Positions 17,749 to 25,663 of a stretch of DNA of 64,000 nucleotides are shown here, one piece after another (position 1 is the first letter of the stretch; each line of letters starts with the position of its first letter). Under the pieces are notes generated by a model. The model worked only from the letters and a program-made list of their open reading frames with translations, searched no databases and was not told the origin of the DNA. The translations under genes and the position numbers were made by a program. Origin of the DNA: an uncultured Hungatella sp. (GTDB lineage: Bacteria > Bacillota > Clostridia > Lachnospirales > Lachnospiraceae); assembly GCA_910585435.1 (NCBI GenBank), contig CAJUEJ010000015.1, positions 1-64,000 of the forward strand. The letters run 5' to 3'.

Positions 17749-18516
17749 TTGAACGAAGGAATCGCTGTTTACCTGCATATTAACCTGAGAGAAGAAAAAA
17801 AGAATGAGGAGCTTCTTGACAGAATCGACAGGCTGCTGCTGGATTATGGAATCAGGTATTCCGGTATCAGGAATCTGTATATGCCTGTGGAAAATTCGGA
17901 CAGAGATCACAGGATATACGCTGCATGCCAGGCATTGAAAAAGGCCGGGTGGATGAAGAAAAAACTGGCGGAAGTCTCGGTTCTAAACAGAACAGATGTA
18001 TGTACCATGGACGAGATCCGCTTAGATTACATGACAATGCCCCGCCCGGGGAAGCTGGAATACTATGAAAAATATTATCTCTTGTCCGGAGGACTGGCTC
18101 ATGGTATCATAGTGGATGAGAACAGACAGCTGCGAGACGGATATACTTCCTATATCCTTGCCAAAAAGTACGGGATACGTCCGGATATTTATGAGGCGCT
18201 GTCAGGCCAGCCTGTCAGAAAGACAGTGCGGGGGCAGCATGTGGAACCGGATGGGGACGTATGGAAGATACAGACAGAAAAAAGGTATTCCTGGTTTTAC
18301 ACCCTGCGGGCCCCGGTGATCCCCGGAGATATTCTGAAGGTGCCTACAGGGAAGGGATGGAGATATATGCGTGTGGATCATATCGGCTATACCACCGGAG
18401 AAGAATTCTGCAGAGAACACCGAAGGGTAAGGAAGCATATGAAAGACCGCCTGGAGAAGGTGGGATGCCCTGGCAGCCCCGGCGCTGCAGCCGGGGCTGA
18501 GAGCAGGAAGCTGTAA
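17749..18516 (+). CDS. Uncharacterised protein with a ParB-like DGYTSYILAKKYGI motif
   Basis: 255 aa, soluble, starting at TTG 17749 behind AAGGAGGAAG. I do not recognise the family. Residues about 1-80 form a mixed alpha/beta segment (GIAVYLHINLREEKKNEEL). Residues 115-145 contain DENRQLRDGYTSYILAKKYG, a pattern seen in ParB/sulfiredoxin-like domains that often occur in small regulatory or defence proteins. The C-terminus (190-255) is basic, with an RHHKxR-like helix and a disordered Gly/Ala tail. It is the first gene behind the ATCATATATGAT operator and its stop codon directly abuts the XRE gene. It may be a DNA- or nucleotide-linked partner of that regulator; no activity is claimed. Confidence 0.7.
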   Translation: MNEGIAVYLHINLREEKKNEELLDRIDRLLLDYGIRYSGIRNLYMPVENSDRDHRIYAACQALKKAGWMKKKLAEVSVLNRTDVCTMDEIRLDYMTMPRPGKLEYYEKYYLLSGGLAHGIIVDENRQLRDGYTSYILAKKYGIRPDIYEALSGQPVRKTVRGQHVEPDGDVWKIQTEKRYSWFYTLRAPVIPGDILKVPTGKGWRYMRVDHIGYTTGEEFCREHRRVRKHMKDRLEKVGCPGSPGAAAGAESRKL

Positions 18517-18816
18517 ATGACAGATGGGGGAGAGAAGGCTATGGGGCATGGTATGGACTATATTTATACGGCGGATAATCAGGAGATACTCATAGAGGTT
18601 CAGCAAAAGAGCATGCGACAGAATGTGATCGGGCAGTATATCCGGTGCAGAAAAGAGAAAGGAATCACCCAGGCAGAGCTTGCCAGGCGCGCAGGGATTC
18701 CCAGGACTAATGTAACCCGGTTCGAGAGCGGCAGTTACAATCCGTCCCTGGAGATGCTGGTGCGTATGGCACAGGCTCTGGAGATGAATCTGGAGATTAG
18801 GCTGGCAAAAGGGTGA
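18517..18816 (+). CDS. XRE-family (HigA-like) transcriptional regulator
   Basis: 99 aa. The C-terminal 60 residues are a Cro/CI-type helix-turn-helix (IGQYIRCRKEKGITQAELAR, RAGIPRTNVTRFESGSYNPS) ending in the LEMLVRMAQALEMNLEIRL helix typical of HigA-like antitoxins. The ATG at 18517 abuts the preceding stop. An ATG at 18541 has a stronger ribosome site (GGGGGAGAG) and may be the real start, giving 91 aa. It is probably the repressor of its own operon through the paired palindromes at 17691-17729 (inference from position). Confidence 0.88.
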   Translation: MTDGGEKAMGHGMDYIYTADNQEILIEVQQKSMRQNVIGQYIRCRKEKGITQAELARRAGIPRTNVTRFESGSYNPSLEMLVRMAQALEMNLEIRLAKG

Positions 18817-18832
18817 TTAAAGGACATATAGG

Positions 18833-19732
18833 ATGATTGAAATACTGTTTGGCGAAAGCGAAGCTGCCGCTATGAAGGCGGCGAAATCAAAAATTGTAAT
18901 TGGCCATAGAGACAACGGCCCTGTTTCTGTGATAGGAAAGACAGGAAGAGAACAGGATTTTTGTGGAAAAGAGGTAAGGTGGATTCCAGGTACCTCAAAA
19001 GAAGTCATATGTCTGGGATTAATGCTGGATATAGGAGATATAAAGGAAGCGGCGGACAGTGATTACAGAAAAAGGCTGATACTTTCCCTGCTTTCTCAGA
19101 ACCAGTGGGAAAGTGACAGAGAGACGGAGGCAGAGCTGGAAAAGGCCGCAACTTTTTACGGAAAAGAATTGAGACGGCTGAGGGAGTATATGGAAGCCGG
19201 GGAATCCATACGGATCTGGTACAGCGACGCCCCCTATTCCAGGTGCGGGCTTTGCTTTGTATGCCATTTTTTAAAAGGCTTTAACAATCCAGTATCTGTG
19301 GTGAAATTGCCGGAATATATGGTGAAGGAAAGGTGTATCACTATACATCACAACTGGGGGAATATTCCGGCAGAGGAATTCGCAAACTTTCTCCGGTATG
19401 AAAAGGTGTTGACAGAGACAGAGCGAAGATGGCTTGAGGCGCTCTGGCTGGAATTAACAGAGGAAAATACACCTTTGCGGGCTGTTATCAACGGGGAGCT
19501 TATAAGCGCTGAGGAGGACTTCTACGATTTCCTTATCTGGCGGCACCTTACGGATCAGCCTGTAAAGGAGGCAAGGCTTATAGGGGATATTCTGGGACAT
19601 CACCCGCTCTCTGTAGGAGACTGGTGGTATGCGTCCAGGATTGAACATTTTATCAGGGAAGGACGGATCCAGGTAGCAGAGGATTCAGAAAAAAAATACG
19701 CCAGAATCATACGCAGGCCGCCATCTTGCTGA
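18833..19732 (+). CDS. DUF1835/DUF3658 domain protein
   Basis: 299 aa, soluble. The N-terminal 100 residues resemble DUF1835 (MIEILFGESEAAAMKAAKSK; the middle segment IRIWYSDAPYSRCGLCFVCH). The C-terminal half resembles DUF3658 (HHNWGNIPAEEFANFL, then WLELTEENTPLRAVINGELI). The pair is a widespread but functionally undefined Firmicutes architecture. It follows the XRE gene by 16 bases with RBS AAAGGA, so it is likely the last gene of the operator-controlled cassette. The domain assignment is from memory of the family pattern. Confidence 0.78.
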   Translation: MIEILFGESEAAAMKAAKSKIVIGHRDNGPVSVIGKTGREQDFCGKEVRWIPGTSKEVICLGLMLDIGDIKEAADSDYRKRLILSLLSQNQWESDRETEAELEKAATFYGKELRRLREYMEAGESIRIWYSDAPYSRCGLCFVCHFLKGFNNPVSVVKLPEYMVKERCITIHHNWGNIPAEEFANFLRYEKVLTETERRWLEALWLELTEENTPLRAVINGELISAEEDFYDFLIWRHLTDQPVKEARLIGDILGHHPLSVGDWWYASRIEHFIREGRIQVAEDSEKKYARIIRRPPSC

Positions 19733-19757
19733 CAGAATGGTTCCATCAGCGCTTTTG

Positions 19758-19786
19758 TTGCTTTCCATATCCATACTCTTTACAAT
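19758..19786 (+). promoter_or_regulatory. Candidate promoter of the hybrid histidine kinase
   Basis: TTGCTT (19758-19763), a 17-base spacer and TACAAT (19781-19786), about 65 bases before the start codon. Confidence 0.5.
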
Positions 19787-19851
19787 TAGTGAAAAATAGG
19801 TTACCATATTAAACAGAATATCAAGGTTTTTTGGAACAAGGAGGTCAGCAG

Positions 19852-21927
19852 ATGAAAAAGAGGGGAACGCTCTTGATGACCGGGCTGTTTCTGATATTAT
19901 GTTTTGGGGCAGGCGTATGGTGGTTTGTAGAAGAGGTGGAAAACCAGCTTTGGAACGGTTCTGTCCGGACGGTTACGGAGAATACCCATCAGGGAGTCAA
20001 TGCTCTCAGGCTTCGGTTTGAGATGGATTTTAATTTTTTGGATCGTATCTGGGAAGGAATGGGGGAATCGGATTCTCCGGAGGATATGCTGGCTATATAC
20101 AGCCGTATAGAACCGGACATGTCCCTGTACCTTACGGAGCAGCAACCGGAACAGGGCTGGATAGATTCTGACAGTGAGGCATATACATTTTTAGAAGGGA
20201 CTTTGCTGGAACGTGGAATCATAGATTCTCACATAAACCCTGCAACCGGAGAGAATGTATTTAATATTTTTGTACGTGGTTTTCTGGCGGAAGGGACATC
20301 TGCCTTTCTGGTGAAGGAATACCGTACACAGGAGATTGCCCATCAGTTCACGCTGTCTTTTTATGACGACACTGGTTATTCTTATCTGATAAACAGAACC
20401 GGAACCATCATGGTGCGGCCGGAGAATGAAAACAGCACAGGGACAACCTACAATCTGTTCGACATGCTTTTAAATCAGGGAAATGATGCCGTCAAGGTGG
20501 AGGCCTTTAAGGACAGTGTGTATGGCCTGAAAACCGGATGGTGCAGGCTTACCTATGATGAAGTAGGGCTGGTCTTCTGCTACGAGCCTCTGGGTGCAGA
20601 CTCAGACTGGCTGCTGGTATCCATCATTCCGGAGCCTGTAATTACAGCACAGACAAGCAGCATTCTGCAGAAGACCCTGTTTTTTTCAGGTACTGCAATA
20701 GGTATCATCTGCATGCTTGTGATGACCTTCTACTGGAATAAGATGCATGAGAATGAAGTCCACACCAGCGAGCTTACGGAGGCTCTCGAGACAGCGGACA
20801 AAGCCAACAGAGCCAAAGGCCGTTTCCTGGCAGACATGTCCCATGATATCCGCACACCCTTAAATGCGATTCTGGGAATGGCGGCCGTGGGGCAGAAGAA
20901 TATCGGCGATGAGGAAAAGGTGGAGGACTGTTTAAAGAAGATAGAAAAATCAGGGGTTCAGCTTTTGACTCTGGCCAGCGATGTGCTGGATCTGTCACAG
21001 ATCGAGCAGGGAGAGCTGATCATAAAGGAAGAGCCTATGTGCCTGCCTCAGGTTTTTGAGGAGACTGTGGGGCTGATTCGGCGCAAAGCCGCGGAGGCAG
21101 GTCTGACTTTGGAATGTACTTCTGTCCAGGTAAAGGATCAGGCAGTAATGGGAGATGCACTGCGGATCCGCCAGATTTTGTTAAACATTATCAGCAATGC
21201 CATCAAGTATACCCCTGCCGGGGGACGTGTGACCTTAAAGCTGACCCAGACCGAGTCAAAAGAAAGCTACGGCATCTATTGCTTCAGCTGTGCGGATACA
21301 GGAATCGGCATGGAACCGGAATTCAGAGAGCGGATGTTTGTGGCCTTTGAGCGGGCCAGGAATACCACTGCCAGCAAAATACCAGGAACCGGCGTGGGCC
21401 TTACCATCACGAAAAATCTTCTGGATGCCATGGGAGGAACCATAGAGGCACAGAGTACGCCTGGGAAAGGCTCCGTATTTACAATATCATTCCCTCTGAA
21501 AATACAGAGAGATGTGGCAGAGGAAGAGAAGAAAATACTGGCAAACAGGGATATGCGGGTTCTGGTGGTGGAAGACAATGAACTGAATATGGAGATTATG
21601 GAGGAGTTTTTAAAGGCTGCGGATGTTCAGGTGGAAAAGGCCGCAGACGGCAAAGAGGCTGTGGACATGGTGAAGGCTAGCAAAGAAGGCTACTACGATC
21701 TGATCCTTATGGATATTCAGATGCCTGTCATGGACGGCTATGAGGCAACCCGGAAGATTCGGATGATGGACAGGAAGGATGTCAACCATCTTCCTATCTA
21801 TGCGGTATCGGCCAATGCCCTTGCAGAGGATGTGAAAAATTCCCTGGACGCAGGGATGGACGGGCATATTGCAAAGCCAGTGGATCCGGAAGTCATCGAG
21901 AAAGTGCTGGTGAAGATAAGGGCATAA
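19852..21927 (+). CDS. Hybrid sensor histidine kinase
   Basis: 691 aa from ATG 19852, which has AAGGAGG at ideal spacing; the TTG 21 bases upstream lacks one. Domains in order: membrane segment 5-24 (GTLLMTGLFLILCFGAGVWW); an extracellular sensor of about 250 residues of Cache-like type; a second membrane segment near 278-300. Then a HisKA domain with His331 in ADMSHDIRTPLNAILGM, an ATPase domain (DTGIGM, GTGVGLTITKNLLDAMGG), and a C-terminal receiver with Asp621 in LILMDIQMPVMDGYEATRKI. No output response regulator or HPt gene lies beside it. Ligand unknown. Confidence 0.92.
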   Translation: MKKRGTLLMTGLFLILCFGAGVWWFVEEVENQLWNGSVRTVTENTHQGVNALRLRFEMDFNFLDRIWEGMGESDSPEDMLAIYSRIEPDMSLYLTEQQPEQGWIDSDSEAYTFLEGTLLERGIIDSHINPATGENVFNIFVRGFLAEGTSAFLVKEYRTQEIAHQFTLSFYDDTGYSYLINRTGTIMVRPENENSTGTTYNLFDMLLNQGNDAVKVEAFKDSVYGLKTGWCRLTYDEVGLVFCYEPLGADSDWLLVSIIPEPVITAQTSSILQKTLFFSGTAIGIICMLVMTFYWNKMHENEVHTSELTEALETADKANRAKGRFLADMSHDIRTPLNAILGMAAVGQKNIGDEEKVEDCLKKIEKSGVQLLTLASDVLDLSQIEQGELIIKEEPMCLPQVFEETVGLIRRKAAEAGLTLECTSVQVKDQAVMGDALRIRQILLNIISNAIKYTPAGGRVTLKLTQTESKESYGIYCFSCADTGIGMEPEFRERMFVAFERARNTTASKIPGTGVGLTITKNLLDAMGGTIEAQSTPGKGSVFTISFPLKIQRDVAEEEKKILANRDMRVLVVEDNELNMEIMEEFLKAADVQVEKAADGKEAVDMVKASKEGYYDLILMDIQMPVMDGYEATRKIRMMDRKDVNHLPIYAVSANALAEDVKNSLDAGMDGHIAKPVDPEVIEKVLVKIRA

Positions 21928-21970
21928 AAGAAAGACCCATGAAAAATAATTGAAAAACATAAAAATCACA

Positions 21971-21999
21971 TTGTATTTCAGAGCCTTCCCCTTTATAAT
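21971..21999 (+). promoter_or_regulatory. Promoter of galE
   Basis: TTGTAT (21971-21976), a 17-base spacer and a consensus TATAAT (21994-21999). It gives a leader of about 135 bases that contains the stem at 22029-22115. A weak hairpin CCTTCC/GGAAGG with TTTT (21984-22014) overlaps it and may end the kinase transcript. Confidence 0.65.
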
Positions 22000-22028
22000 A
22001 GAGAGGAAGGTTTTATATCACAGGAAAA

Positions 22029-22115
22029 TGTACTCTCGGAATCTCTCCTGCACCTGTCCTTGCGGCTGATTTTTTGCCAGATGTACTGGGGATTAAAAGA
22101 GATTCCGGGAGTACA
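22029..22115 (+). promoter_or_regulatory. Long stem-loop in the galE leader
   Basis: Positions 22029-22046 pair with 22098-22115 over 18 bp with a single G-U wobble; the arms are TGTACTCTCGGAATCTCT and AGAGATTCCGGGAGTACA. The 51-base loop ends before the GGAGG of galE. It matches no riboswitch I know. A regulatory or mRNA-stabilising role is possible. Confidence 0.6.
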
Positions 22116-22139
22116 TGAAATTAATAGGAGGACAGACAT

Positions 22140-23159
22140 ATGGCAATTTTAGTAACCGGAGGCGCTGGCTATATTGGCAGCCATACTTGTATTGAACTGC
22201 TGAATGCCGGATATGACGTAGTGGTTGTTGATAATCTCTGCAATTCCTGTAAGGAATCCCTGAGACGGGTGGAGGAGATTACAGGAAAAAGCTTAACCTT
22301 CTATGAGGTGGATTTGTTAGATCAGGCTGGCCTGAAGAATGTATTTGACAACGAGAAGATCGAGTCAGTTATCCATTTTGCAGGCCTGAAGGCGGTGGGA
22401 GAGTCCGTATTTAAGCCATTAGAATATTACCATAACAACATTACGGGAACCTTGATTCTCTGTGACGAGATGAGAAAACACGGAGTAAAGAGCATTGTGT
22501 TCAGCTCTTCCGCCACGGTTTACGGAAATCCTGCGTTCGTGCCGATTACCGAAGAGTGCCCCAAGGGGGATATCACCAATCCTTACGGACGTACCAAGGG
22601 AATGCTGGAGCAGATTCTTTCGGATTTGTATACGGCAGATCCAGAGTGGCAGGTGATGCTTCTTCGGTATTTCAATCCTATCGGAGCCCATAAGTCAGGA
22701 AGAATCGGCGAGAATCCAAAGGGAATTCCCAACAATCTGCTGCCTTACATTACTCAGGTGGCTGTAGGCAAGCTGGTATGTCTGGGCGTGTTCGGCAATG
22801 ACTATGACACAGAGGACGGAACCTGCGTCAGGGACTATATCCATGTGGTGGATCTGGCTGACGGCCATGTGAAGGCTCTGCAGAAGATGAAGAATGAAAA
22901 AGGCGGCGTATGGATTTACAATCTGGGAACCGGAACAGGATACAGCGTCCTGGATGTAATCAATGCCTTTGAGGAGGCCAATGACTTAAAGATTAACTAT
23001 GTGTTTAAGGACAGGCGCCCTGGAGATGTTCAGGCCTGCTACGCGGATCCTTCGAAGGCACAGAAGGAGCTGGGCTGGGTTGCAAAGCGGGGAATCAAGG
23101 AGATGTGCGAGGATTCCTGGCGGTGGCAGAAGAACAATCCGGAAGGCTACAGCGAGTAA
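22140..23159 (+). CDS. galE: UDP-glucose 4-epimerase
   Basis: 339 aa. The extended SDR cofactor motif is TGGAGYIGSH near the N-terminus. The catalytic Ser/Tyr/Lys set lies in FSSSATVYG and in the Tyr-x3-Lys of NPYGRTKGMLEQIL. MLLRYFNPIGAH and GTCVRDYIHVVDLADGH are family signatures. The enzyme interconverts UDP-glucose and UDP-galactose with bound NAD in the cytoplasm, serving galactose use and cell-surface polysaccharide synthesis. Full family length. RBS AATAGGAGG. No other Leloir genes are adjacent; the next gene in the same direction encodes a PurF-like protein. Confidence 0.96.
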   Translation: MAILVTGGAGYIGSHTCIELLNAGYDVVVVDNLCNSCKESLRRVEEITGKSLTFYEVDLLDQAGLKNVFDNEKIESVIHFAGLKAVGESVFKPLEYYHNNITGTLILCDEMRKHGVKSIVFSSSATVYGNPAFVPITEECPKGDITNPYGRTKGMLEQILSDLYTADPEWQVMLLRYFNPIGAHKSGRIGENPKGIPNNLLPYITQVAVGKLVCLGVFGNDYDTEDGTCVRDYIHVVDLADGHVKALQKMKNEKGGVWIYNLGTGTGYSVLDVINAFEEANDLKINYVFKDRRPGDVQACYADPSKAQKELGWVAKRGIKEMCEDSWRWQKNNPEGYSE

Positions 23160-23277
23160 GCGGCATAAGCTCAGGTATGCCCAATGTGCCCGCCAGGCTT
23201 TCATGCGGTGGCGTGCCGGCAGCCGGGCACATGAAGGTTTACACTGAAAATTTATTACGAATCGAGGAGAGACATAA

Positions 23278-24687
23278 ATGGGTGGAATTTTTGGTGTCGC
23301 TGCCAAAAAAAACTGTACACTGGAACTGTTTTACGGGGTGGATTATCACTCCCATCTGGGAACCAGGCGGGGCGGAATGGCCACTTACGGGCCGGAAGGC
23401 TTTAACAGAGCTATTCACAATATAGAGAATTCCCCTTTCCGCACCAAATTCGAGCGGGATGTGGAGGAGATGAAGGGAAACTTAGGGATCGGGTGTATTT
23501 CGGATTATGAACCGCAGCCGTTGTTAATCCAGTCTCATTTAGGCAGCTTTGCCATCGCCACGGTGGGAAAGATCAACAATTTCCGTGCCCTTTTAGACAA
23601 GCTGTATGAACGGGGCAGTTCTCATTTTCAGGAGATGAGCAGCGGGCAGGTGAATGCTACAGAGCTGGTGGCCTCCCTGATCTGTCAGAAGGACAGCCTG
23701 GTAGAGGGAATCCGTTATGCCCAGGAGGTCATCGACGGATCCATGTCCCTTCTTCTGCTTACAAAGGACGGAATCTACGGGGCCAGGGACAGATATGGGC
23801 GCACTCCTTTAATTATCGGACAAAAGGAGGATGGGTACTGTATTTCTTTTGAGAATTTTGCCTATATTAATCTTGGATATAGTGACTACAAGGAGCTGGG
23901 GCCGGGGGAGATCGTCCTGATAACGCAGGATGGTGTGAAGCAGCTTTCTCCTCCTGGAGACAAGATGCGGATTTGTTCCTTTTTATGGGTATATTATGGA
24001 TACCCTACTTCCTCCTACGAGGGAATCAATGTAGAAGAGATGCGTTATAAGTGCGGAAGCATGCTGGCCAAGAGGGACGGGGCGGATGTGCCGGCGGATA
24101 TTGTGGCGGGAGTGCCGGATTCCGGTATTGCCCATGCCATCGGATATGCCAACCAGTCCAAGATTCCTTTTGCCCGGCCCTTTATCAAGTACACGCCTAC
24201 CTGGCCCAGATCCTTTATGCCTACCAACCAGGAGCAGAGGAACCTGATTGCCAGGATGAAGCTGATTCCGGTAAAAGCCCTTATCGAGAAAAAGCGCCTG
24301 CTGCTCATCGACGATTCCATTGTCAGGGGAACGCAGCTGCGGGAGACCACAGAATTTTTATATCAGAGCGGGGCAAAGGAAGTCCACGTGCGTCCTGCCT
24401 GCCCGCCTATTCTGTTTGGCTGCAAGTACTTAAACTTCTCCCGTTCCCAGTCGGATCTGGATCTGATTTCCAGAAGAATCATTCTGGAGAAGGAGGGGGA
24501 CAAGGCGGATGATACCCTTGAGGAGTATGCCAATCCGGAGACTAAACGGTATGAGAGCATGTGCTCGGAGGTCTGCAGAAAACAAAACTTTACCAGCTTA
24601 AGATACCATCGTCTGGATGATATGGTAGAATCTATCGGCCTTCCCAAATGCAAGCTCTGTACGTATTGCTTTGACGGAAAGGAATAA
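23278..24687 (+). CDS. PurF-like amidophosphoribosyltransferase homologue without glutaminase nucleophile
   Basis: 469 aa. The fold is that of glutamine PRPP amidotransferase: an N-terminal Ntn-type domain (1-230) and a C-terminal PRTase with the PRPP loop LLLIDDSIVRGTQ (Asp345, Asp346). Iron-sulfur ligand positions of the Bacillus-type enzyme look kept: Cys233 in RICSFLWVYYG, Cys382, and Cys458/461/464 in CKLCTYC. The catalytic N-terminal Cys of CGVFG is replaced (MGGIFG). The arginine motif RYST is GCISDYEPQPL, and the oxyanion NGN motif is TVGKIN. Glutamine hydrolysis is therefore unlikely. It may use ammonia, form a different PRPP-dependent product, or regulate (inference). It lies 118 bases after galE, and RBS CGAGGAGAG precedes the ATG. 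Confidence 0.85.
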   Translation: MGGIFGVAAKKNCTLELFYGVDYHSHLGTRRGGMATYGPEGFNRAIHNIENSPFRTKFERDVEEMKGNLGIGCISDYEPQPLLIQSHLGSFAIATVGKINNFRALLDKLYERGSSHFQEMSSGQVNATELVASLICQKDSLVEGIRYAQEVIDGSMSLLLLTKDGIYGARDRYGRTPLIIGQKEDGYCISFENFAYINLGYSDYKELGPGEIVLITQDGVKQLSPPGDKMRICSFLWVYYGYPTSSYEGINVEEMRYKCGSMLAKRDGADVPADIVAGVPDSGIAHAIGYANQSKIPFARPFIKYTPTWPRSFMPTNQEQRNLIARMKLIPVKALIEKKRLLLIDDSIVRGTQLRETTEFLYQSGAKEVHVRPACPPILFGCKYLNFSRSQSDLDLISRRIILEKEGDKADDTLEEYANPETKRYESMCSEVCRKQNFTSLRYHRLDDMVESIGLPKCKLCTYCFDGKE

Positions 24688-24696
24688 GAAAAAGCG

Positions 24697-24722
24697 AGCC
24701 AGGGAGGTTCTCCTTGGCTTTT
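24697..24722 (+). terminator. Terminator after the PurF-like gene
   Basis: AGCCAGGGAG and CTCCTTGGCT form a 10-bp stem with one wobble around GTT, followed by TTTT. Confidence 0.8.
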
Positions 24723-24768
24723 GAGCATTTGTAACAGGAATGAAGGAAGAAAAAAGAGAGGTTTCGTT

Positions 24769-25638
24769 ATGATGGCTGATTTGAAGAAGAACAGGATGAT
24801 ATACAGGCTGATAACCCTTGTCTCTGTTGTGGTGTCAGCGGTTCTCCAGACCTATGTGATACAGGCGTTTATCCGCCCGTCAGGGCTGCTTTCCGGCGGT
24901 TTTACCGGGATCGCCATCCTGCTGGACAAGATAGCGTCTCTGTACGGAAAAAGCTTTTCCACATCCCTGGGTATGCTGGTATTGAATATTCCTGTAGCTG
25001 TCCTTTGCAGCCGGAGTATCAGTCTGCGGTTTACATTCTATTCTCTGGTACAGGTGTTTTTATCCAGCTTTCTTCTGAAGGTCTGCCATTTTACGCCGAT
25101 CTTTGATGATCTGATGCTGAATGTGATTTTCGGCGGATTTTTATACGGCCTGTCTATCGCCATTGCCCTGAAGGGAAATGCCTCCACAGGAGGCACGGAT
25201 TTCATCGCCCTGTACGTATCCAACAAAACGGGACGATCTATCTGGCAGTATGTGTTTGCCGGCAATGTGGCAATCTTAAGCCTGTACGGGCTTCTGTTCG
25301 GGTGGCAGTATGCAGGGTATTCCATTCTGTTTCAGTTTGTTTCTACCAGGACGATTTCCACCTTCCATCACCGGTACGAGCGGGTTACGCTTCAGATTAC
25401 CACGAAAAATGCACAGGATATTATCAAGGCCTACGTAAGCCATTACCGGCACGGCATCTCCTGTGTAGATGCCGTGGGAGGCTACAGCGGCCAGAAAATG
25501 TATCTGCTCCACACGGTGGTGTCATCTTATGAGGTGGGGGAGATTGTGGCGCTGATGCGCATACAGGATCCCCAGATAATTGTAAACATGATAAGGACAG
25601 AGAATTTCTATGGGAAATTCTATCAGGCGCCGCTTTAA
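24769..25638 (+). CDS. YitT family membrane protein (DUF2179)
   Basis: 289 aa from ATG 24769, with AGAGAGG upstream. Five to six hydrophobic segments carry YitT signatures (FIRPSGLLSGGFTGIAILLD and LKGNASTGGTDFIALYVSNK). The C-terminal 90 residues are the cytoplasmic DUF2179 domain (QITTKNAQDIIKAYVSHYRH, IVNMIRTENFYGKFYQAPL). The family is a poorly understood class of inner-membrane proteins. Only 25 bases separate it from hisZ, so it may be transcribed with the histidine genes. A second YitT gene occurs at 45443-46309. Confidence 0.9.
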   Translation: MMADLKKNRMIYRLITLVSVVVSAVLQTYVIQAFIRPSGLLSGGFTGIAILLDKIASLYGKSFSTSLGMLVLNIPVAVLCSRSISLRFTFYSLVQVFLSSFLLKVCHFTPIFDDLMLNVIFGGFLYGLSIAIALKGNASTGGTDFIALYVSNKTGRSIWQYVFAGNVAILSLYGLLFGWQYAGYSILFQFVSTRTISTFHHRYERVTLQITTKNAQDIIKAYVSHYRHGISCVDAVGGYSGQKMYLLHTVVSSYEVGEIVALMRIQDPQIIVNMIRTENFYGKFYQAPL

Positions 25639-25663
25639 GGACAGGCATGAAAGGGGTAAAGCT

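Noticed and set aside
17749..18816. HipAB-type toxin-antitoxin pair
   Set aside because: The XRE protein is HigA/HipB-like, but the neighbouring protein lacks HipA kinase motifs and is encoded upstream rather than downstream.
18517..19732. Prophage remnant based on the XRE regulator
   Set aside because: No integrase, phage structural or replication genes and no attachment-site repeats were seen around it.
23160..23277. Gap before the PurF-like gene considered as a purine or PRPP riboswitch
   Set aside because: An ATGTGCCC/GGGCACAT stem is present, but the conserved purine-riboswitch core and a terminator are not seen.
25639..25663. T-box leader for the histidine genes
   Set aside because: Only 25 bases separate the YitT gene from hisZ, far too little for a T-box.
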